Below are positions 6,186 through 12,784 of a stretch of DNA of 14,840 nucleotides, piece after piece. The notes beneath the pieces are model-generated. The model searched no databases and was not told where the DNA came from. It saw nothing but the letters and a program-made list of their open reading frames with translations. A program made the translations under genes and the position numbers. The stretch is from an uncultured Collinsella sp. (GTDB lineage Bacteria; Actinomycetota; Coriobacteriia; Coriobacteriales; Coriobacteriaceae). Numbering within the stretch: the stretch's first letter is position 1; each line of letters starts with the position of its first letter. The stretch is from NCBI GenBank assembly GCA_900542965.1, contig UQPY01000045.1, positions 1-14,840 of the forward strand. The letters run 5' to 3'.

Positions 6186-7565
6186 ATGGATACTCAGACC
6201 CCAACATATTCCGATGACGAGCTGACCGCAGCGCTTGCCGAGCACCTGGCGTCGCTCGATTGCGACGACAGCTATCGCGTGGAGCGTGTACTTAAGCGCT
6301 CGTCCGTTGAAACAACCGAGCTCGTGTACTTTGAAGGAACCGGCGGTGGTTCGCTCGGTCCCTTTGTTCGTAAACGCATCGATGCTTCGGCTCAAATCGG
6401 CGGGGCATACGAGCGTCTGTTTGCCGCTCAGCGGGCAGGCAGGCGTTTTGAGCACCTGCCCAGAATCGTCGATTGTCGTCGTGTGGGCGACGAGCTCAAC
6501 GTGGTTATGGAATACATCGAAGGGGAGACACTCGGGGCGCTGGTGGACCGTCTGGGAGCCACCCCCGATTATGCGCGTGAATTGTATCCTGCCCTATGCG
6601 ATGCCGTGGGCGAGCTCCATGCCGGTTTTGCAATGGTGGGGGAGACGTCGGCGCCGGTGATCCATCGCGACCTCAAGCCGTCGAATATCATCGTGACAGG
6701 TGCCAACTATACGCCTGATGACGGCCTGACATTTTCATCGCTGGTGATTATCGACCTGGGGATCGCGCGCGTATGGCGCGATGGCGCCGATGCTGACACC
6801 GTCAAGTTTGGCACGCGACCCTATGCGCCGCCCGAGCAGTATGGGTTTGGGCAGACGAGTGTGCGCAGCGATGTCTACGCACTTGGGGCCCTGTTGTTCT
6901 TTTGCTTGACGGGAGTCGACCCTAAACCAGGGCTCGACATGCGCGAGCAATGTGAGGCATGCGGCATTCCCACTCCACTTGCCGATGCCGTCTGCATGTC
7001 GATGGCGCTCGACCCGGCCAAGCGTTTTGCGAGCGCGGAAGCGTTGGGACGGGCGACGCGCGCGGCATACGATCTAAGTCGCCCCGTGCGGCCTCCTGCG
7101 CCTGTGCTTGTCCGTACTCCGGCCTCGGAGACGGTGTTGACGCCCCAAGGGCTCCAGAACCCCACAGTGCTTCCTAGGCCTGCCGCCTCCGCTGCATGTG
7201 GTCTGCTCTCTCGCGTTCCGGAGTCTCTGGGGCGCATTTGGAATACGCTCATCTGCTTCTCGCTGCTTGTGTTCTTTGCCGGAAGTCACTTTGCCGTCTT
7301 TCACCCCACCGGAGCAAACCAAAGTTACCCGACGTGGCTTCTCATAATCGAGTATTTTTTCTTTGTCGATGGTCTTATGGTGCTTATGCATTTTGCGCTG
7401 CTCGATAAGCGCCGTCTTCGTCGGCGATTCGCACTGCTCGACAGCTATCGCGGCAAGAAACTCGCGAAACTCTGGCTCAAGGCATTGGGTGTGCTGCTCC
7501 TGTGCATGATCGTCATAGTCGCGGTTGCCAATGCGACCGGCGTCGTCGATACCTCCGCTACCTAA
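6186..7565 (+). CDS. Transmembrane Ser/Thr protein kinase (Hanks type) without PASTA domains
   Basis: This 459-residue protein has a cytoplasmic kinase domain at about 30-295 and a membrane C-terminus. Kinase landmarks are the candidate ATP lysine Lys63 (VRKRI), the catalytic loop HRDLKPSN (160-167, Asp161), the metal-binding DLG (190-192) in place of DFG, and APPEQ (214-218) in the activation segment. The glycine-rich loop is poorly conserved. A Pro-rich linker (300-335) leads to about three membrane spans near 353-372, 384-406 and 431-451, with a basic loop (LDKRRLRRRF) between the last two. There is no extracytoplasmic sensor domain, unlike PknB/PrkC. ATG 6186 is preferred; in-frame starts at 6156 (GTG), 6174 and 6177 are possible. 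The neighbouring helix-turn-helix and FxLYD proteins may be partners. Confidence 0.88.
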   Translation: MDTQTPTYSDDELTAALAEHLASLDCDDSYRVERVLKRSSVETTELVYFEGTGGGSLGPFVRKRIDASAQIGGAYERLFAAQRAGRRFEHLPRIVDCRRVGDELNVVMEYIEGETLGALVDRLGATPDYARELYPALCDAVGELHAGFAMVGETSAPVIHRDLKPSNIIVTGANYTPDDGLTFSSLVIIDLGIARVWRDGADADTVKFGTRPYAPPEQYGFGQTSVRSDVYALGALLFFCLTGVDPKPGLDMREQCEACGIPTPLADAVCMSMALDPAKRFASAEALGRATRAAYDLSRPVRPPAPVLVRTPASETVLTPQGLQNPTVLPRPAASAACGLLSRVPESLGRIWNTLICFSLLVFFAGSHFAVFHPTGANQSYPTWLLIIEYFFFVDGLMVLMHFALLDKRRLRRRFALLDSYRGKKLAKLWLKALGVLLLCMIVIVAVANATGVVDTSAT

Positions 7566-7569
7566 AAGA

Positions 7570-7592
7570 AAAGGGCCCTATTGGGGCCCTTT
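7570..7592. terminator. Bidirectional hairpin terminator between convergent genes
   Basis: AAAGGGCCC (7570-7578) and GGGCCCTTT (7584-7592) form a perfect 9-bp stem with a 5-nt loop. On the minus strand the stem is followed by TTCTTTT-like sequence, a good U-tract for the wall-hydrolase gene. On the plus strand the tail is only TTT, then GC-rich. It lies in the 37-bp gap between converging stop codons. Confidence 0.88.
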
Positions 7593-7602
7593 GCAGTTGC
7601 AC

Positions 7603-8736
7603 TTAGATGCGGTTCATCTGAGCGGCGACTTTGTTGTACCAGTCCTGCCACGTGGGCGGGCAGTACTTTTTGGCCGCAGCCGGGGTAAGGGTGGAGCCGT
7701 AGTTGGCGCCCAGATAGGCAACGTGAGCGGAGATGCCCTCGCTCCAGCTGCCAAAGCTGCGCCAACCGCCGCCACGTGCACTCCAGCCCCAGGCGTTGTA
7801 AGAATTGGCGCAATAAGCGCCCTTGGTGCTCTCGATGCAGGCGATGGCGGGGGACCAACGGGGATCGACACCGGTATTCCAAGCGGCGACGGCAAAGTTA
7901 TAGCCCTGGCCTGCCATGGGGGAGCCAGCGAGATAATTGTCGATGCGGCTCGTCCACTCATTAATGAACGAATCGTAATCGGAGCTACCGGTATTGGCGT
8001 TGTTCACCGTGGTGTCGATGGTGGTGTTGGTGTTGGTGGCCTGGCTGCTGGAATTGCTGCCGCTTACGCCCTCGCCCGAGAGCTTCTCGGCGGCAGCGGC
8101 CTTATCGGCCTCAAGCTTGGCAAGCTCGGCGGCATTTTCCTGCTCGGCTTTTGCCTGTGCCTCGCTGCGGAGCTGCTGGGCCTGCGCCAGCGCATCCTCG
8201 GCGTTTTTCTGCTCTGCCTCAAGCTGAGACTTGGCCTGCTGGAGCTCAGCCTTGTTCTGCTCGAGTTCGGTTTGCATGTTATTGAGCTGTTCGATCTCGT
8301 CGACGCTCGAGCTCGTGATCTGGTTGGTGTATTTGCAGGTCGTGATGAACTCACCCAGGCTCTGCGCGTTGACCAGGAAGCTCACGATGGGATTGGTGCC
8401 CTTCTGATACTTGTACAGATCGCGCATGGCGGAGCTTGCCTTGGCCTGCTGCTCGGGAAGCTTGGCCTCGATTTCCTCGATGCTTGCCTCATTGGAGTCA
8501 ATCTGCTTTTGCAGGTCATCGAGTTTGGTGCGGGCGTCGTTGTAGGCGCTCGTGGCGGCTTCGATCTTCTGCTGGGCTGCGGAAAGCTGGTCCTGCGTTG
8601 CCTGCGAGGCGGCATACGCCGCAACGGGGGAGAGCATCGGCGTGGCCGTCAGCGCAACGGCGAGCGCGGCACTCGTGATGATGCGAGCCGGCTTCGACGC
8701 AATGAGCGCTGCGGTGCGATGATTCGAATGCTGCAT
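7603..8736 (-). CDS. Secreted coiled-coil protein with lysozyme-like C-terminal domain, probable peptidoglycan hydrolase
   Basis: This 377-residue protein has a Sec signal peptide: a basic N-terminus, a hydrophobic core at about 19-40 and an AYAAS-like cleavage site near 43. Two long helical coiled-coil regions follow (about 46-110 and 143-220, rich in Ala, Gln, Glu and Lys), similar to the N-terminal part of PcsB/CwlO-type wall hydrolases. A Ser/Asn/Thr-rich linker (222-255) leads to a C-terminal domain (about 255-377) with ACIESTKG, NAWGW and FGSWSEGI motifs, typical of lysozyme or glucosaminidase-like folds. Glu302 is the best catalytic candidate. Cys300, Cys309 and Cys359 could form a disulphide. 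ATG 8736 has AGAGGGA just upstream; a TTG at 8751 is less likely. Role in wall turnover or daughter-cell separation is inferred. Confidence 0.82.
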   Translation of the reverse strand: MQHSNHRTAALIASKPARIITSAALAVALTATPMLSPVAAYAASQATQDQLSAAQQKIEAATSAYNDARTKLDDLQKQIDSNEASIEEIEAKLPEQQAKASSAMRDLYKYQKGTNPIVSFLVNAQSLGEFITTCKYTNQITSSSVDEIEQLNNMQTELEQNKAELQQAKSQLEAEQKNAEDALAQAQQLRSEAQAKAEQENAAELAKLEADKAAAAEKLSGEGVSGSNSSSQATNTNTTIDTTVNNANTGSSDYDSFINEWTSRIDNYLAGSPMAGQGYNFAVAAWNTGVDPRWSPAIACIESTKGAYCANSYNAWGWSARGGGWRSFGSWSEGISAHVAYLGANYGSTLTPAAAKKYCPPTWQDWYNKVAAQMNRI

Positions 8737-8778
8737 CCAGTCCCTCTGCAATCAATCGTAGGTTATGGTTCGAACGGT

Positions 8779-8784
8779 ATTCTA
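8779..8784 (-). promoter_or_regulatory. Candidate -10 box for the wall-hydrolase gene
   Basis: TAGAAT on the minus strand (8784-8779) matches the -10 consensus in 5 of 6 positions and would start transcription about 36 nt before the ATG at 8736. The same TAGAAT appears ahead of the ligase gene at 9826. The -35 region falls in the palindromic block at 8799-8811 and has only weak consensus (TTCAAG with a 19-bp spacer). Confidence 0.4.
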
Positions 8785-8798
8785 CTACTGCTTTCGAC

Positions 8799-8843
8799 CT
8801 CAACTTGAACCTTAAAGGTTCCAAAGGGTCAAGTTGAACTTGA
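8799..8843. repeat. Cluster of overlapping palindromes upstream of the wall-hydrolase gene, candidate operator
   Basis: TCAAGTTGAACTTGA (8829-8843) is a perfect 7-bp-arm palindrome about one central base. AACCTTAAAGGTT (8808-8820) is a perfect 6-bp-arm palindrome. CAACTTGAACC (8801-8811) is inverted against GGGTCAAGTTG (8826-8836) with one mismatch. The block covers the expected -35 region of the gene at 7603-8736, which suits repressor or activator binding. Short dyads like the first are known for MerR-family sites, but no regulator gene is present here to support that. Confidence 0.5.
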
Positions 8844-8908
8844 GGCTTTGGCTTTGACCTGCAGTTATGATGAATTGTTGAGAAACCATAGAGTTCAACT
8901 TTAACGTT

Positions 8909-8920
8909 ACAGAGCTCTGT
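8909..8920. repeat. 12-bp perfect palindrome
   Basis: ACAGAGCTCTGT is self-complementary and lies in the 234-bp gap between the MOSC gene and the wall-hydrolase gene, close to TTAACGTTA. It may belong to the same regulatory region as 8799-8843 or be a weak 3'-end structure for the MOSC transcript. The rest of this gap holds no gene that I can support. Confidence 0.35.
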
Positions 8921-8970
8921 TTGAGAGGAGTTTTGGGCTGTAAAAGCCATCTCAACGTGGGGTTTTATAA

Positions 8971-9603
8971 CTACAGCGTGCCCTTCTGGCGAGCCTGCTC
9001 AATCTCTTCGAGGGCCTCGGCGGGGGTGAACGAACAGGTGCCGTCGCCGAGTTTGATTACCTGGATATCGTCGCCGGCGTAGACCTCTCCGCCCTTTAGT
9101 GCCACGCCAAAAACGCCCTCGTGGGGAAAGATGCAGTCGCCGGCGAGATAGTAGATGGCACAGCGTGTGTGGCAGACCTTGCCGATTTGGCTGATTTCGA
9201 CAAGCACCTCGCTGCCAAGCTTGAGCTGTGTGCCCAAGGGGAGCGAGAGCAGGTTGATGCCCCGGGTTGTGAAGTTCTCTCCGAAGTCGCCCTCGTGCAC
9301 ATCGAGCCCGCGCGCCTGCGCCGTCTGGATAGACTCTGCAGCTAAAAAGGAAACCTGGCGGTGCCAATGCCCGGCGTGTGCGTCGGAGGCGAGGCCAAAT
9401 TGCTCTATAACGGTGTCGTGCCCGTCGGCGACGGGCGACTTGCGCGTGCCCTTGTGTGCCGACGTGTTGATCGAGACGATGCGGGCGGGTCCGTTGTAGG
9501 CGTCGTTTGCCGTGCACAGGGGAGCGGTCGCTTTCGCACGTTCCGCCAGCTCGCGCCTCGCGGCATTGAGGATGGGATTATCGGTCGGATGGTCTTGGGG
9601 CAC
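8971..9603 (-). CDS. MOSC-domain protein
   Basis: This 210-residue protein is a stand-alone MOSC domain, the family related to the C-terminus of molybdenum-cofactor sulfurases and to YiiM/YuaD proteins, thought to handle sulfur or reduced N-hydroxylated compounds with a molybdenum cofactor. Landmarks are DAHAGHWHRQVSFLA at 74-88, EGDFGENFTTRGI at 104-116 and the cysteine block GKVCHTRC followed by CIFPHEGVFG (Cys144, Cys148, Cys157; Cys144 is the probable cofactor cysteine). The start is GTG at 9603 with AAAGG 7 nt upstream. It diverges from the ATP-grasp ligase gene across a 222-bp gap. No molybdenum-cofactor genes are nearby, so the substrate is unknown. Confidence 0.88.
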   Translation of the reverse strand: MPQDHPTDNPILNAARRELAERAKATAPLCTANDAYNGPARIVSINTSAHKGTRKSPVADGHDTVIEQFGLASDAHAGHWHRQVSFLAAESIQTAQARGLDVHEGDFGENFTTRGINLLSLPLGTQLKLGSEVLVEISQIGKVCHTRCAIYYLAGDCIFPHEGVFGVALKGGEVYAGDDIQVIKLGDGTCSFTPAEALEEIEQARQKGTL

Positions 9604-9763
9604 GTGTGCACCTTTCGCTCGAAGATGTCAATACGCTGAATCCTACAACAACGGTAGGTTCATTGCCCATTGTCATACAACGGTGGGCGCCGTCTTCGTG
9701 CTGGACGATTACGTCGATTGCCATAGATACGGTGGAGCTTTGGGCGCCGGCGGCTTGGCACGC

Positions 9764-9769
9764 TAGAAT
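9764..9769 (+). promoter_or_regulatory. Candidate -10 box for the ATP-grasp ligase gene
   Basis: TAGAAT (5 of 6) lies 56 bp upstream of the ATG at 9826; the -35 region is weak. The rest of the 9604-9825 gap has no supported gene. It contains a CCTAC/GTAGG inverted repeat near 9642-9657 and two near-copies of ACAACGGTAGG about 28 bp apart, whose role I cannot tell. Confidence 0.45.
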
Positions 9770-9825
9770 AAATCAGTTGCGCAAAGACCGCCCGTTGTGT
9801 GGGCAGTTCATGATAGGAAGTTTCC

Positions 9826-11082
9826 ATGGCATTGCAATTTACAGAGCGCGAGTTCATTCCCGTGCTGCTTGGTGGCGACATCAACGCCTATTCGGTGGCG
9901 CGCGCCTTCTACGAGGAGTACCAGGTCAAGAGTCTGGTCTTTGGCAAGTATCAGACGGGTCCCGCGTACCGCAGCCAGATTATCGACTACACGCCCAACG
10001 TGGATATCGACACCATGCCCGTGATGCTCAAAACCGTCAACGGCATTGCCCAAGCGCATGCCGACAAGACTATTGTCCTTGTGGGCTGCGGCGACAACTA
10101 TGTCGCTCTCGTGGCTCAAGCCAAGGATGCTCATGAGCTGGCGGATAACATCGTCGCTCCCTACGCGCCCTACAGCATGCTCGAGCAGTGCCAGAAGAAG
10201 GAGATCTTCTACGAGCTGTGCGAGAAGCATGGCGTGCCCTATCCGCACACGTTTACCTTTACCAAGGCGATGCTCAATGCCCAGGGTGAGGCGCCTGCCG
10301 AAGTGCTCGACCAGATTGATTTTCCTTACCCGATGATTCTGAAGCCTTCTGACGGCATCATGTGGTGGCAGCATGAGTTCGAGGGCCAGAAGAAGGCCTA
10401 TGAGATTGCCGACCGCGCCGAGCTGGAACAGGTCATTCGCGACTCGTATGCCAGCGGCTACACCGACGACCTGATCTTGCAGGATCGCGTGCCCGGCAAC
10501 GACGAGTACATGCGCGTGCTCACCAGCTATTCCGACCGCAACGGTAAGGTCCGCATGATGTGCCTGGGCCATGTGCTACTCGAGGAGCATCAGCCCCACG
10601 GTGTCGGCAACCATGCCTGTATCATTACCGAGCCCAACGACGAGCTCATGGGCGGCGTGCGTAAGTTGCTCGAGGACCTTCACTTTGTGGGCTATTCCAA
10701 CTTTGACGTAAAGTACGACGAGCGCGACGGCTCGTTTAAGTTCTTCGATTTCAACACGCGCCAGGGCCGCAGCAACTACTACGTTACCAACAGCGGCTTT
10801 AACGTTGCCAAGTATGTGGTGGACGAGTATGTGTTCAACCGTCCGTTTGAGCCGGAGTTTGTGACGGCTCAGGACGAGGCCCTGTGGATGGTCGTCCCCA
10901 TGGGCGTCGTCGACAAGTACGTCAAGGATCCCGAGCTGCGCGCTAAGGTGCATCGCCTGGACAAGGAAGGCAAGGGCGCCGACCCTTCGTTTATGAAGGG
11001 CGACTTTGTCTTTAACCGCTGGCTGCGCATGTGGCACACCAAGCTGCGCCACTTTAAGCTGTTCAAGACGTATTACAAGTAG
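9826..11082 (+). CDS. ATP-grasp carboxylate-amine ligase, possible D-aspartate ligase for peptidoglycan cross-bridges
   Basis: This 418-residue protein has an N-terminal Rossmann-like preATP-grasp domain (IPVLLGGDIN, about 1-115), a central ATP-grasp fold with a candidate nucleotide lysine Lys173 in ILKPSDG, and the acidic metal block FFDFNTRQGRSN (307-317). The length and order resemble cytoplasmic ligases such as the Enterococcus faecium D-aspartate ligase, which joins D-Asp to the side chain of the stem-peptide diamino acid. The basic aromatic tail (RHFKLFKTYYK) may touch membrane or nucleic acid. AGGAAG lies 5 nt before the ATG. The aspartate/glutamate racemase family gene right behind it supports a D-Asp donor. 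The exact substrate pair is inference; another carboxylate-amine ligase function is possible. Confidence 0.8.
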   Translation: MALQFTEREFIPVLLGGDINAYSVARAFYEEYQVKSLVFGKYQTGPAYRSQIIDYTPNVDIDTMPVMLKTVNGIAQAHADKTIVLVGCGDNYVALVAQAKDAHELADNIVAPYAPYSMLEQCQKKEIFYELCEKHGVPYPHTFTFTKAMLNAQGEAPAEVLDQIDFPYPMILKPSDGIMWWQHEFEGQKKAYEIADRAELEQVIRDSYASGYTDDLILQDRVPGNDEYMRVLTSYSDRNGKVRMMCLGHVLLEEHQPHGVGNHACIITEPNDELMGGVRKLLEDLHFVGYSNFDVKYDERDGSFKFFDFNTRQGRSNYYVTNSGFNVAKYVVDEYVFNRPFEPEFVTAQDEALWMVVPMGVVDKYVKDPELRAKVHRLDKEGKGADPSFMKGDFVFNRWLRMWHTKLRHFKLFKTYYK

Positions 11083-11091
11083 ATGAGCGCG

Positions 11092-11121
11092 GCGCCCGTC
11101 CGGTTTGCATCGGGCGGGCGC
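11092..11121 (+). other. GC-rich hairpin between ligase and racemase genes
   Basis: GCGCCCGTCCG (11092-11102) pairs with CGGGCGGGCGC (11111-11121) over 11 bp with one G-U, leaving an 8-nt loop. No T-run follows, so it would at most slow or partly end the ligase transcript, or protect its 3' end, before the racemase promoter. Confidence 0.5.
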
Positions 11122-11124
11122 GGG

Positions 11125-11144
11125 TATGATACGCGCAATTGCGC
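11125..11144 (+). promoter_or_regulatory. Candidate racemase promoter with a 12-bp palindrome at the start site
   Basis: TATGAT (11125-11130) is a 5-of-6 -10 box. The perfect palindrome GCGCAATTGCGC (11133-11144) follows directly and covers the expected transcription start, a position suited to repression. The GC-rich hairpin occupies the -35 region. The racemase may therefore be expressed separately from the ligase. Confidence 0.45.
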
Positions 11145-11166
11145 AAGCGTCACCAAGGAGGCGGCG

Positions 11167-11913
11167 ATGGAAAAGCTGGGAGTTATCGGCGGCATGGGCG
11201 CCGAGGCCACGTCGTATTACTACGACCAGGTGGTGCGTCATACGGCTGCTGCCTGCGATCAGGAACATATCGACATGGTGGTACTCTCCAAGTCGACCAT
11301 GCCCGACCGCACGCTGGCCATTAAGACCGGCGAGCATGCCAAACTGCTGGCGACCATGAAAGAGTGCGCCCAGGCACTCGAGTCGCTGGGCTGTGCACAC
11401 ATTGCCATTCCCTGCAACACGTCACACTACTTCTATGACCAGATCCAGTCGTTTACGAAGGTGCCGATTATCCACATGCCGCGTGAGTCGGTGCGCTATG
11501 CTCTGGCCGGTGCGGTGATGGGGGAGTGTGAGTTCGACCCCAACCTGAGTATGCCGGCCGAGCCGGTGCATAAGATCGGCATCATGGGCACCGATGGCAC
11601 CGTGGGCGCGGGCGTCTACGGCCGCGAATGTAAGGCTGCGGGTGTTGAGGTCGTCTATCCCAGCGAGAAACGTCAGAACGATGTGATGTCGCTTATCTAC
11701 GATGATGTGAAGGCCGGACGTGAGCCCGATATGGATAAGTTCGACCGCGTGATGTGGGAGTTCGCCCGTAGCGGCTGCGACCGCGTCATTCTGGCCTGCA
11801 CCGAGCTCTCGGTGTTGCAAAAGTACCGAGAGATGCCCGAGATCACCCTCGACGCCATGGATGTCCTGGTGCGCGAATCCATCATCCGTAGCGGCGCTCC
11901 CTACCGCCTCTAG
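11167..11913 (+). CDS. Aspartate/glutamate racemase family protein, probable aspartate racemase
   Basis: This 248-residue protein has the usual length and two-cysteine active site of the cofactor-independent Asp/Glu racemases: Cys83 in IPCNTSH and Cys211 in LACTELS, in two pseudo-symmetric halves. The N-terminus MEKLGVIGGMG is typical of aspartate racemases, while MurI glutamate racemases usually begin differently. AAGGAGG lies 5 nt before the ATG. Following the ATP-grasp ligase by 84 bp, it is well placed to supply D-aspartate for a cross-bridge or another D-Asp product. The distinction from other amino-acid racemases of the family is by motif and context only. Confidence 0.88.
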   Translation: MEKLGVIGGMGAEATSYYYDQVVRHTAAACDQEHIDMVVLSKSTMPDRTLAIKTGEHAKLLATMKECAQALESLGCAHIAIPCNTSHYFYDQIQSFTKVPIIHMPRESVRYALAGAVMGECEFDPNLSMPAEPVHKIGIMGTDGTVGAGVYGRECKAAGVEVVYPSEKRQNDVMSLIYDDVKAGREPDMDKFDRVMWEFARSGCDRVILACTELSVLQKYREMPEITLDAMDVLVRESIIRSGAPYRL

Positions 11914-11919
11914 CTTCCG

Positions 11920-11940
11920 ACCTGTCAAAAAGGGACAGGT
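11920..11940 (+). terminator. Short hairpin after the racemase gene, possible terminator or repeat fragment
   Basis: ACCTGTC (11920-11926) and GACAGGT (11934-11940) pair over 7 bp around an A-rich loop, and TAATTTT follows. It could be a weak first terminator. The GGGACAG core also occurs at 14604-14610 beside another inverted repeat, so it may be a fragment of a dispersed extragenic element. Confidence 0.4.
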
Positions 11941-11973
11941 TAATTTTGGTAGGTTTTATCTGGTGAAACAGTA

Positions 11974-12010
11974 AGGCCTCGGCTCGTTTGGTGCGAGCCG
12001 AGGCCTTTTG
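11974..12010 (+). terminator. Strong 14-bp hairpin terminator between convergent racemase and ecfT genes
   Basis: AAGGCCTCGGCTCG (11974-11987) and CGAGCCGAGGCCTT (11995-12008) are perfect inverted copies with a 7-nt loop, ending in TTTT on the plus strand. It sits 60 nt after the racemase stop and may also stop the converging ecfT transcript, though the minus-strand tail has no T-run. Confidence 0.9.
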
Positions 12011-12037
12011 CGTTGGGCGGTTGCTGTCAGTGGTGAA

Positions 12038-12784
12038 CTAGAACAGGAAGCCGATGGCGATGAGGGCGATGCTGACGATGAGCACGGCGATGTCTAGGCC
12101 CTTGATGGGGTAGCGCTTGTACGAGCTGGCGCGCGTACGCAGATAGAAGCCGCGCTGTTCTGCCGCCAAGGCTGTGGCATCGGTCTTGCCCACGCTCGAG
12201 ATGAGCAGCGGCACGCACAGTGGCAGCATGAGCTTAAGCTTCTTGATGGGGTTCTTGGTGTCGTACTCGACGCCGCGTGCGGTCTGCGCCTCCATGATGG
12301 CGTTCATCTCTTGACCAAACACCGGCACGAAGCGCAGCGCCGTGGTAAAAGTGAAAGCATAGCGATACGGCACGTGCAGCACCTCGACGCAGGCGTTGGC
12401 AAGGTCGTTGAGCTTGGTCACCATGAGCATGAGGATGAGTGGTAACGCCACGCCCAGCAGGCGCAGGCAGGCCTTCGATCCTGTGATGAGGCCCGTGTCG
12501 GTGATAAAGCCCCACACCACGTTGCCATCGCGCATAAAGGCCAGCTGGAGCACCAGCATGATAAGCGCGAGCGGAATCAGCAACTTGAGCAGCGAGAACA
12601 GGCGGTTGACGACGCCCGCATAGGCACCCAGGGCAAGGGTGAGCGCCAAAAAGCCCAGCAGCGCCACGTAGGTGTCGGACAAGAAGATGCCGACGATGAT
12701 GGCGGCGGCGAGGCCCAGTTTGACGACGGGGTTCAGGCGATGCAGCAGCGTGTCACCCGGCATGTAGTCGATGACGTTAACCAC
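12038..12784 (-). CDS. ecfT: Energy-coupling factor transporter transmembrane protein EcfT
   Basis: This protein of about 248 residues is the membrane scaffold of an ECF importer, linking the S component to the ATPases. The N-terminus has the EcfT signature YMPGDTLLHRLNPVVKL, followed by about five to six hydrophobic spans. The cytoplasmic coupling region holds EAQTARGVEYD and AAEQRGF, matching the two Ala-Arg-Gly-type coupling motifs of the family. The GTG at 12784 overlaps the ATPase stop by 8 nt (GTGGTTAA), with AAGGAG about 10 nt upstream, so coupled translation is likely. An in-frame ATG at 12817 would add 11 residues and a 41-nt overlap and is less likely. The substrate is set by the S component. 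Confidence 0.92.
   Translation of the reverse strand: MVNVIDYMPGDTLLHRLNPVVKLGLAAAIIVGIFLSDTYVALLGFLALTLALGAYAGVVNRLFSLLKLLIPLALIMLVLQLAFMRDGNVVWGFITDTGLITGSKACLRLLGVALPLILMLMVTKLNDLANACVEVLHVPYRYAFTFTTALRFVPVFGQEMNAIMEAQTARGVEYDTKNPIKKLKLMLPLCVPLLISSVGKTDATALAAEQRGFYLRTRASSYKRYPIKGLDIAVLIVSIALIAIGFLF

Noticed and set aside
7525..8808. Plus-strand open frame of 427 codons opposite the wall-hydrolase gene
   Set aside because: The minus-strand frame has a signal peptide, coiled coil and enzyme-like domain. The plus-strand frame is Leu/Gly-rich without motifs and runs through the terminator at 7570-7592.
8799..8843. SoxR or other MerR-type operator
   Set aside because: The dyad resembles such sites, but it does not lie in a 19-bp promoter spacer and no MerR-type gene is present, so I kept it as an unassigned operator candidate.
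8516..8950. Minus-strand open frame of 144 codons reaching into the palindrome region
   Set aside because: Most of it overlaps the wall-hydrolase N-terminus in another frame and becomes Arg/His-rich, typical of an out-of-frame read.
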